A stretch of 64,000 bases of DNA from Closterium sp. Naga37s-1 (taxonomy: Eukaryota; Streptophyta; Zygnematophyceae; Desmidiales; Closteriaceae). The notes below the pieces were generated by a model. That model made no database searches, had not been told where the DNA came from, and worked only from the letters and a program-made list of their open reading frames with translations. Positions within the stretch are counted from its first letter, which is position 1, and each line of letters opens with the position of its first letter. The DNA lies in contig CANJKZ010000772.1 in the NCBI GenBank assembly GCA_947471745.1, forward strand, positions 992,001 to 1,056,000, written 5' to 3'. Below, piece by piece: positions 55,660 to 64,000 of the stretch. The translations under genes were made by a program, and so were the position numbers.

Positions 55660-57264
55660 GGGTTTGTTCGCCCCTTAGAGGAGAACGAATCTCTTATGTG
55701 CACCAATGTGCACTTCTTGTGCACTCCGTAGCCCCGTGTGTAGTTTCGAGTGCGCAGCTGTAAGGCTGCGATTGGCTGAACTGAGCGTGTTGCTTGTTCG
55801 TGCCTGTTTGTGAGTGCTCATGTAATCGGGTGCTACAGAAATGGGTAACTAATATGGTAACAAGCGCAACACATAACAGTCAACAATAGCCACCCTGCAA
55901 TGATATGGTTTAACTTAAACGGGGTGTTACACGTTCCACTTAAACGCCCACAGTGACCCTGGCGAAGCGCGAGAGACAGCGCGAAATGACAGAATCGCTT
56001 ATAGACCCTCTTCACAAATGGGGTATGGGGGACTCAAACGCGCATTAGGTGTACCTTGCTTCTCGCTACAAAGAACTGCGTGTAACTGGATGGCTGACCT
56101 TGTATTTTCGATTTGGCTTATTGAACCATACCGACATATGATCAAACCACCCTAGACCGTGTGCTGTTACGCGTCCCTCTCTTCCTAAGGCGTCATCCGT
56201 TCAGGCAGTTACATAACTGTAACCTGGCAGGGAAGCAGGATCAGTTCGTCTGTCTTTCTCCAGCAACTCGACATTTCTCATGGGCTTGGGTCGACAAAAG
56301 TCGGCAAATGTTGTCCTGACTGGACAAATAGAGAGCAGGCTTGGTTGTCAGTTCGTCTGGTCTGGTGGCATGGAACGGAGACTGCGACTGTGATGTACAA
56401 GCCAAATATCTCGCTCCGTTGGCGCTTTGGCGATGGTTTCAGTGTCCAAGAGGCTTCGCGATACAGACGAGATTGTTACGAAGGTGTTTCCAGGCTAAAC
56501 ACGAAATCCAAAGGGATGATGAAAGGGTCCCTCCGCTCGTCCTGCTGATTTGCCTGTTTATCCCAAGGAATTCTCCCACACGTGCACTCATCTGGAAAAC
56601 CAGGGGGTGTCCGAGTCAACATCGACATCCCTTGGAGATGTTGGTAAATGTCAGCCCTCGGATCGCGGGTTCCGACTGTCAAGATTTGTTGACATCAGTC
56701 CACATCCTTCGACATCCATCGACATGGGTCGACACGGCAACATCCCACTTCGGACTCCTACGAGTCTAACTCTAACACATCCAGTAATGCATTCGTTAGT
56801 TACTGATAAGACAGCAGCCTACTTCTTGCTGCTTAGGTCTTTAGCGCCTCACTGATACTGGCAGTAAGCGCACCATTGCATTATAACTCTTTCAAAACTG
56901 CAGTTAATGTAGCAACGTAATCAAAGCGCTCTTTTCGTTCCTCTTCCAGATCGCCGTAGTGAGTGACACTGGCTCGGCCGTTTTTGTTATGTTGGAAGTA
57001 CTCGTCCATCCAGCACTACGGAACGCAATCGTAGCCGCTCGTAATCGTAACCGCGCGAGGCTTTCTATCACTCCTTATGTTCAGCCCTATTTCTTCGCGG
57101 AGGGAACACAATCGCATGATGAGCTAGGACGCGTGCATGGAATAGCAACAGGCGGTGGAACGGAAATGTAGTTATCGTTCTATGTTTTCTTCCTTTCAAT
57201 GTCTGAAAGCCGGATTCTGGTCCGATAATAACGCTGCCGCGTCAAAAACTTTTACGTGACAAAA
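55660..57264. other. Region upstream of kinase B
   Basis: From about 56230 to 57264 the sequence is alignable with the flanks of kinases A (38690-39406) and C (61000-61887), for example TTTGGCGATGGTTTC, GATTGTTACGAAGG and CTCGTCCAT. 55660-56230 holds no recognised feature. No independent gene is visible. Confidence 0.5.
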
Positions 57265-58739
57265 ATGGGTTGTTTCATGTCGAAAATGGGTACGTTCTCC
57301 GGTCCCTTACTAGTATGCCTCTCTCAGACGCTCTGAATAACGACTCGGCAGAAGGTTAAATTCATAAATGTGTGGCCGAAAGAATGCGCTCTATTGGATT
57401 GAACCCGTTCAGCAAAATCTCAGTTATTGCAGAGATTTCGCCGAACCAGATGTGATCATTTTCAGGCGGATGGGGTAAAGTCAACGAATCCCAATGCGAT
57501 GGTAACCTTGCTTCTCGTCCATGACGATAACCTCGACTCCCATGCCCTTTTCCAATCAGACCACGGTGCAACAAGCACATCAATCATTAATAGTGGCGCC
57601 ATCAAGACCAGACCCAGCAGCCAGTTCAAATCATCTCTCAGTAAAACCGCCACCTCTCAAACCTCGAATACTATTGACTCGTTCGACAGTTTAACCGCGA
57701 ACCCTAGCGCCAGTACCTTCAATGTTTTTGTTGTAGTTTCGACCTCGAATACAGCCAGTGACACCGATAGATTAGTTGTGGTCGACGGTTCCACCGTTGA
57801 TCCTAGTGACAGAGCCGCCGATTGTAATCCTGTTTTGGTCGATGGTTCAACCGCGAATCCTACTAGCGCCAGCGACACTACCTGCGACAATCCCCGACCT
57901 GACCTCATCCCGAGCTCCCTGCGACGGTTTTCGTTTGCCGAACTCCAGGCTGCGACGAACTGGTTTCATCGGCGAAACTGCATTGGCAAAGGCGGGTTCG
58001 GGACAGTGTATTGGGGAATGATCCGCCGGGGCCGAATGGGCTTGGCGCGGAGCCGACGGAGGTGGCGATCAAGAGGATGCGCGAGGCGGACGAGCGTTAC
58101 ACGGAATAGTTTCTGTTGCGTGCGCTCGTGCGTGCGTGCGTGCGTGCGTGTGTGCGTGGGTTGGAGAAAAATGGGGGTTATATGGCACGTGCGTGCATGA
58201 GATGAGAGGGTAGGATGCCAACTCTCTTAACGAGAGCATCGCTTTTCTGCACAATGCCAATCCGCCCAACTGCCGAGAGATTGTCTGGAGAGCTCTCCCA
58301 TCCGCACCTTGTGCGCCTCCTCTGCTAGCTACTGCATGGATTTCGCACACACACAGAACGCCACACCATGAGCATCGCTTTTCTGCACAATGCCAATCCG
58401 CTCAAATGCCGAGAGATTGACTGGAGAGCTCACCCACCTCATATTGAGCGCCTGCACGGTTATTGCCTGGAGATTTCGCACACACGCCACGCCACGCCAT
58501 GGCACGCCACGCCACACCACGCCACGCCACACCATGCCACGCCACGCCACGCACCCCTTTTGTGCGGAAAGAAGTGGTCGTGCTGGGGGTGTAACGCCTG
58601 TGGGGCTTACACGTAAGGGTTGTGTGGAAAGCAGTGGTCGTGCTGGGGGGCTTTCCCATTCGCACCTCGTGCGCCTGCACGGTTACCGCCTGCACGGTTA
58701 CCGCCTGCACGGCTACCGCCTGCACGGCTACCGCATGAA

Positions 58740-59205
58740 TGAGGTGTGAATACGTCACATGAATGTGGTGTGGGACGTCACATGAATGTGGTGTGAATAC
58801 GTCACATGAATGTGGTGTGAGACGTCACATGAATGTGGTGTGAATACGTCACATGGTGTGAATACGTCACATGAATGCAGTGTGAATACGTCACATGAAT
58901 GTGGTGTGAATACGTCACATGAATGTGGTGTGAATACGTCACATGAATGTGGTGTGAATACGTCACATGAATGTGGTGTGAATACGTCACATGAATGTGG
59001 TGTGAGACGTCACATGAATGTGGTGTGGGACGTCACATGAATGAGGTGTGAATACGTCACATGAATGTGGTGTGAGACGTCACATGAATGTGGTGTGAAT
59101 ACGTCACATGAATGTGGTGTGAATACGTCACATGAATGAGGTGTGAATACGTCACATGAATGAGGTGTGAATACGTCACATGAATGTGGTGTGAATACGT
59201 CACAT
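58740..59205. repeat. 24-bp minisatellite in kinase B
   Basis: About 19-20 tandem copies of a 24-bp unit built from CACATGAATGTGGTGTGAAT plus ACGT. Some units lack AAT (GTGTGAGACGTCACATG) or carry other small changes. Each unit contains TACGTCA or GACGTCAC, so the array is also a cluster of ACGT-core motifs. It replaces the region where exon 4 should be. Confidence 0.95.
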
Positions 59206-60006
59206 GTAGCCTCGCCTCCCCCACCACTGGCTTCCTCTGTTGCGTCTCTCCGTATTCCCCACTCGTCCCTTCCCTCTCCACGCCACAAGACTATGACGCA
59301 AAGCTGACAGACTTTGGGATGGTGCGCGTGGGGCCAGATAGGCAGCTGCGGTCGATAGTATCAACTCGCCTCATGGGCACTCCGGGATACATGGACCCTT
59401 CTTACATGGAGACGGGTGTGTGGCTAAGACTCTAAGGGACTATGACTAGCATGCATACTCACATCATGGGCACTCGCGGTTACATCGACCTTCATACATG
59501 GGGACGGTGTGTGGCTAGGGGAGACAGGCTCTCTAGGGTTTTTCGGGAAGAGGTCGATGGTTTCACATGAAGGGCATTGAGGGGTACATTATGTCAGAGG
59601 TCCACTGGTGATCCCCGATTGATCCTAGGGAAGGGTTACAGGCATGTTGGCCTGGGGGGTTATGGGCGCACTTACCCGCTACTTAACAAGCCCTTTTATC
59701 CCAATGGTCTAGTGGTTGGGATTCTGACACATTAACCCTGTGTGCTTGTTCCCTCTCCCCTTTTGCCCCTCACCACCCTTCACCACCCCTCCCCACCCCT
59801 CCCCGCCCCGCCCCACCCCACCCATCACAGGTTGCCAAGAGTAGCAAAGGTCGCTAGGTTGCGAAGAGCTTATGGTCAAGAAGAGCTTATAGTCACGAAA
59901 AGCTTACAGTCTCGATTGTTCTCTTCCCTCCTCTCATCTCGCCTCTTCTCCCCCTCCCCTCCCCTTCCCCCACCCCTTCCAGCCCCGCTCCGCTCCGTGC
60001 TGCTCA

Positions 60007-60070
60007 CCACAGGACACCTGGATGTCAAGAGCGATGTTACTCCTTTGGCGTTCTCCTGCTCGATCGGGTA
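60007..60070 (+). repeat. Partial copy of the kinase B exon 6 start
   Basis: CACAGGACACCTGGATGTCAAG... repeats the beginning of exon 6 (true acceptor at 60124) and ends after CTCGATCGGGTAACC. It is another case of an exon 5' border copied just upstream. Confidence 0.75.
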
Positions 60071-60567
60071 ACCACCACAGGACACGTTCTTTCCTTTCCC
60101 ACACGAACCCCCTCCCTTCCCCAGGCCGCCTGGGTGTCAAGAGCGACGTCTACTCCTTTGGCGTTCTCCTGCTAGAGCTGGTAACCGGCAGGATAGTGGC
60201 AGAAGAGGGAGAAGGGTTGGCTGAAGAGTGCATAACATATTCAGACCAGATGCACAGACCTCCAACATACCCGTACGTCGACCCTCGGCTTGGGAACCAG
60301 TACCTGGAGCAAAGCCCCCTACGCTTGGCGATTCTGGCTCGGCACTGTGTGGCGGAGGATCGGACGAAGCGGCCGGAGATTGGGACTGTGATAGAAAAGC
60401 TTAAGTTATTGGTTAAGGCGTGTGCAAATGCTGAAGCGAAAGCAGCAGCTGAAGCTGCAGCACTGGAGGCAGGGGAATCAGTGTCGATTGAAAGGGGGGA
60501 TATGGAGGTGAATGGGGGTGAAGCAGGGTCGTCAGCAGCTGTGGCACCAGTACAGGTTATTGATTGA

Positions 60568-61887
60568 TTTACTTCCGGACAACATGGTTTTGTTCTGTAA
60601 GATAGCTGAAGAGGAACACTTCATAATGAATGTGGAATAGAAGCAGAAACTCCTACAGGATTTGGGTGATCCGATCATGCTGCTGTGAGCAAAAAAATCC
60701 AACTTTATTCCTTGGCCTTATGCATGGTCTTTCTTGTTTGTGATGTGGTTCCAAATTTGGAATCATTTATGGAGAATTTGTTGAGAGGCCATGTATCAAT
60801 CTTCAGGCAAGTGAGCAGTCGCAGTTGAATGAAGCAAGTGCTCCATATATAATAGCAGTGTTCCACAAGTGAGGATATGTGAAGCCGGCTTCTGGAAGGG
60901 GAACTGCGCTTCGAGGCACCACCACCACCACCACCACTGATGACTGTCTATTGCACTTGCACGACCAGAGGGTGTGCCCAACCCAACTCCCTGTTTTGTG
61001 CCATGTCGCTCACTCATCGGCCGTGGCTCGACGGTTGTCCCCACCCATCCAATACCCTGGCAGGAAAGCAGGGTCCGTCCGTCCTTCTCCGTCAATTTTC
61101 TCATCCGCTTGGCTCAACGGAATCAACGAAGGCTGTCCCGGGTCAACGGAACGAAAGCAGGCTCCGTCCGTGCATCCATCCTTGGGTATTTTGGGCAGCA
61201 CGCCCTGGGGCTCCTGGATATGGGATGGAATGGAAGCTGCGGCTTTGCGTATGAGCCAACTAGCTCTTTTCGTTGGGTCTTTGACAATGGTTTTTGTGAC
61301 GAAACGCGTCGTGAGGTACCAACGAGATTGTTACAAAGTTGCAACCAGGCTATAACACGAAATTCAGAGGGATTACGCAACTGGTTCCCTCGGGATTCTT
61401 TCTGGTAAAATACGAGCCTGCTTCTAGCTGCTCATGTCTTTGACGTCTCACTGATACTGGTATCCACACCATTGCAGTGCAGTAGAACTTCAAAGACTGC
61501 AAACAGAAAGTATTCGCATTCAAGGCGTTCTTATCGTTCCTTCTCCAGATCGTACCGAGTGACACTGGTTCGGTCGTTTTTGTGGAATAGCCAAACGGCG
61601 TTCAATATACTTGTCCATAACTAGCACACGGAACTCATTCGCAGCCGCTTGTAGTCGTAACCGTGCGAGGCTCCCTATCACTAGTCTTCATGTTCAGCCT
61701 TACTGCGTAACGGAGTAAACCAAATCGCCTTATGTCTTACTACGCTTGCATAGCAACAGGCAGTGGAATGGGAATGTAGTAGCTGAGACGTAGTTATCGA
61801 ACTTTGTTTTCTTCCCTACATGGTCTGAAAGCCGAATCCTAGTTCAATAACAGGCCCGCCGCGTCAAACTCCTTTACGTGAAGAAAA
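60568..61887. other. Kinase B 3' flank and kinase C upstream region
   Basis: 60568-61010 matches the kinase A 3' flank, and 61000-61887 matches the upstream regions of A and B. No separate gene is seen. A short CAC run (60919-60936) is present. Confidence 0.5.
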
Positions 61888-63503
61888 ATGGGTTGTTTCA
61901 TGTCGAAAATGGGTACGTACGTCGGTCCCCTATGTCTCTCTCAGACGCTCTGAATAACGATTTGGATTGTGTGCCCGAAAGAATGCGCTCTATTTGAATC
62001 GAACTTGTTCAGCGAAATCTCAATGTTTTTCTGAAGCAATCGAAGTAGTTAAAAGCCAAGTTAACCGAATGCGATCATTTCGAATGGGGTAAGTCGACGA
62101 CTCCAATGCGATGGTAACCTTACTTCTCCCTCTCCACTTCCATTCCTCTGCAATAACCCCGATTTCCCTTTCCATTGCCCGTTGCAATCAGGCGACCGTG
62201 AAACAAGGACATCAATCATTGATAGTGGCGCCGCGAAGACCAGCCCCAGCAGCCAGAATAAGTCATCTGTCAGAACCGCCACCTCTCAAACCTCGGATAA
62301 TATTGGTTCGCTCGCCAGCTCAATTGCGAATCCTTCTAGTGCCAGTACCTTCAATATATTTATTGTGGTTCCGACCTCGAATAGTGCCAGTGACACCGAT
62401 AAGTTAGTTTCGGTCGACGGTTCAACCGCGAATCCGATTGCCAGTGACACCGTTAGTAATCTTGTTTCGGTCGACGGTTCAACTTCGACTCATACTACCA
62501 GTGACACCGATAATCTTGTTCCGGTTGACGTCTCAACCCCAAATCCTAGCGCCTGTGACGCCGATAATAGTGCTTTGGCCGATGGTTCAACCGCGAATCC
62601 TAGTGTGATTGACACTACCAGCGACAATCCTCTCCCTGACCTCATCCCGAGCTCCCTGCGACGGTTTTCGTTCGCCGAACTCGAGTCTGCGACGAACTGG
62701 TTTCATCGGCGAAATGTCATTGGCGAAGGCGGGTTCGGGACCGTGTATTGGGGGATAATTTCGCCGGGTCCGAATGGGCTTGGCCCGGAGCGGACAGAAG
62801 TGGCGATTAAGAGAATGCGCGACGCGAACGAACGATACGAGGAAGAGTTTAAGGTGCGTGCGCGCGTGCGCGCGTGCGTGCGTGCGTGCGTGCGTGGGTG
62901 GGTGGGAGAACAATGGGGGTTATGATACTGCGGCACATGCATGCATGAGATGACAGGGTGTGATGTGATGCCAACTTTTTCTAACTAGCGTCGCGTTTCC
63001 ACACAATGCTAATCCCCTCAAATGCAGGAAAATTGCTGGAGATCTCTTCCTCCGCAACCTTGTGCGCCTGCACTGTTACTGCCTGGAATTTCTTGCCACA
63101 CACACAAACCACACCCCGCCACACACACCCCTTGTGCAGAAAGAAGTGAACGTGCTGCAGAGCTGTCCCATCCGCACCTTGTACGCCTGCACGGTTACTC
63201 CCTTCAAACCCCCTCTTTGCAGAAAGAAGGGATCGTGCTGCAGAGCTGTCCCATCCGCACCGCACGGCACCTTGTGCGCCTGCACAGCGTCTGCATGGGA
63301 GATTTCGCACACATACACCACACCCCGCCCCTCTGATCCTCCTTTGTCCCCTTTCAAATCCCTGCAGAGAGAGGTAATCGTGCTGGGCCGGCTGACCCAC
63401 CCGCTGCTCGTGCGTCTGCACGGCTACTGCATGGAGGGGAATGAGGCTCTGCTCGTGTACGAGTTCATGACGAGGGGCAGCCTGGACAAAGCGCTATTAG
63501 ACA
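61888..63503 (+). CDS. Receptor-like cytoplasmic kinase C, 5' part
   Basis: Exons 1-3 are intact: 61888-61912 (MGCFMSKM plus first base of Gly), 62192-62853 and 63368-63503. Exons 1 and 3 have exactly the same length as in kinase A (25 and 136 nt). Exon 2 is longer because of a Ser/Thr/Asp-rich linker with repeats of VDGSTANP type. The kinase start reads LRRFSFAELESATNWF, GEGGFGTVYWG, VAIKRM, then HPLLVRLHGYCMEGNEALL and VYEFMTRGSLDKALLDS. A Met-Gly-Cys start again suggests lipid anchoring. The catalytic half lies beyond the window or beyond the minisatellite, so activity cannot be judged. Confidence 0.8.
63000..63340 (+). repeat. Partial copies of the kinase C exon 3 start
   Basis: Three degraded copies of the exon 3 beginning (GCAG, then AAAGAAG.GA.CGTGCTG and TGCGCCTGCACGGTTACT) lie at about 63025-63090, 63135-63205 and 63220-63305, before the true exon at 63368. 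A copy of the exon 3 end (LLVYEFMTRGSLDNA) follows at about 63563-63607. Confidence 0.75.
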
Positions 63504-63629
63504 GTGAGTCGTGTGCTAGGGGAGGTGCTTATTATTGCAGTGTGGACTCACCACTCGCCTGTCTGCTCGTGTACGAGTTCATGACGCGGGGCAGCCTAGA
63601 CAACGCAATTTGTCTTGAGTTGTCTCAGA

Positions 63630-64000
63630 ACGAATCTACTATCGCGTCGCCTCTTTATGCTCCTGTACGAATCTACTATCGCGTCGCCTCTTTATGCTCC
63701 TGTACGAATCTACTATCGCGTCGCCTCTTTATGCTCCTGTACGAATCTACTATCGCGTCGCCTCTTTATGCTCCTGTACGAATCTACTATCGCGTCGCCT
63801 CTTTATGCTCCTGTACGAATCTACTATCGCGTCGCCTCTTTATGCTCCTGTACGAATCTACTATCGCGTCGCCTCTTTATGCTCCTGTACGAATCTACTA
63901 TCGCGTCGCCTCTTTATGCTCCTGTACGAATCTACTATCGCGTCGCCTCTTTATGCTCCTGTACGAATCTACTATCGCGTCGCCTCTTTATGCTCCTGTA
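63630..64000. repeat. 37-bp minisatellite running to the window edge
   Basis: Ten tandem copies of a 37-bp unit (starts CGAATCTACTATCGCG, ends TATGCTCCTGTA), practically without variation, fill the sequence from about 63630 to the last base. It lies in the intron after kinase C exon 3. Confidence 0.95.

Larger units (their letters stand above)
57265..60567 (+). pseudogene. Receptor-like cytoplasmic kinase B, pseudogene
   Basis: Exon 1 is intact (57265-57289, MGCFMSKM) and exon 2 starts at 57560. A 1-nt deletion near 58022 relative to kinase C shifts the frame after GKGGFGTVYWGMI, and a TAG follows at the exon end. Exon 3 is present only as broken pieces (58260-58740). The catalytic-loop exon (HRDLKAAN in A) is absent: the place is filled by a minisatellite. 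Exon 5 (about 59289-59414, LTDFGMVRVGP...GTPGYMDPSYMETG) has lost a base at its acceptor. Exon 6 (60125-60567) is open and ends like kinase A. It cannot encode an active kinase. Confidence 0.85.

Noticed and set aside
58740-59205. CRISPR-like direct repeats
   Set aside because: Units are contiguous without unique spacers and the setting is eukaryotic; it is a minisatellite. The same applies to 63630-64000.
58801-59288. Open frames with repeated THHIHVTYSH-type peptides
   Set aside because: Products of the 24-bp minisatellite in pseudogene B; no start context or domain.
59706-59765. tRNA-like sequence (TGGTCTAGTGGTTGGGATTC with an ACACA/TGTGT stem and a 7-nt loop)
   Set aside because: There is an A-box-like D arm and a possible anticodon stem, but no T arm, no B box and no closing acceptor stem. 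At most a tRNA relic or SINE piece.

Overview
The window looks like nuclear DNA of a streptophyte green lineage organism. The clues are a plant-type DCAF1, a plastid-specific 50S ribosomal protein (PSRP6 type), receptor-like cytoplasmic kinases that start Met-Gly-Cys, spliceosomal GT-AG introns throughout, and Ty1/copia and Ty3/gypsy debris. A zygnematophyte alga such as Closterium is plausible, but this is inference from gene style, GC-rich low-complexity coding sequence and the copia family, not from a search.

Layout. 1-3117 holds no recognisable gene. 3118-6636 (-) is a malic enzyme fused to a second, degenerate malic-enzyme-like domain. 7920-20950 (-) is a complete ten-exon DCAF1 gene, a CUL4-DDB1 substrate receptor. 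23164-23436 (-) is a small plastid ribosomal protein gene. 23896-26278 (-) is a complete six-exon Arl8 GTPase gene. 26580-26660 (+) is tRNA-Leu(AAG). 27131-36496 (+) is a seven-exon gene for a synergin-gamma-like clathrin accessory protein with repeated DDFGDF motifs. 37395-38686 holds a broken gypsy integrase and a probable LTR. 38690-64000 is a triplicated receptor-like cytoplasmic kinase locus: A intact, B a pseudogene, C running off the window. Between A and B lies a transposon island of about 10 kb: a Tigger/pogo-like transposase cut by a copia element, which abuts a second, different copia fragment.

The strongest unexplained pattern is shared by unrelated genes. Introns of the malic enzyme, DCAF1, Arl8, the synergin-like gene and kinases A-C contain many extra partial copies of the neighbouring exon borders. 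Copies of exon 5' ends, with their acceptors, lie just upstream of the true exon. Copies of exon 3' ends, with their donors, lie just downstream. When these copies are skipped, DCAF1, Arl8, the synergin-like gene and kinase A all assemble into uninterrupted reading frames, so the copies are surplus. Three perfect palindromes of one family, TTTTGAG-NCGN-CTCAAAA, sit exactly between such duplicated copies in DCAF1, and a shorter one ends the duplicated-exon array of kinase A. I regard this exon-border duplication with palindromic junctions as the candidate new phenomenon. It could be a real mutational process or an assembly artefact, and raw long reads would decide.

Exon coordinates come from my own reading of splice sites and frame. 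No alignment, transcript or database search was available.
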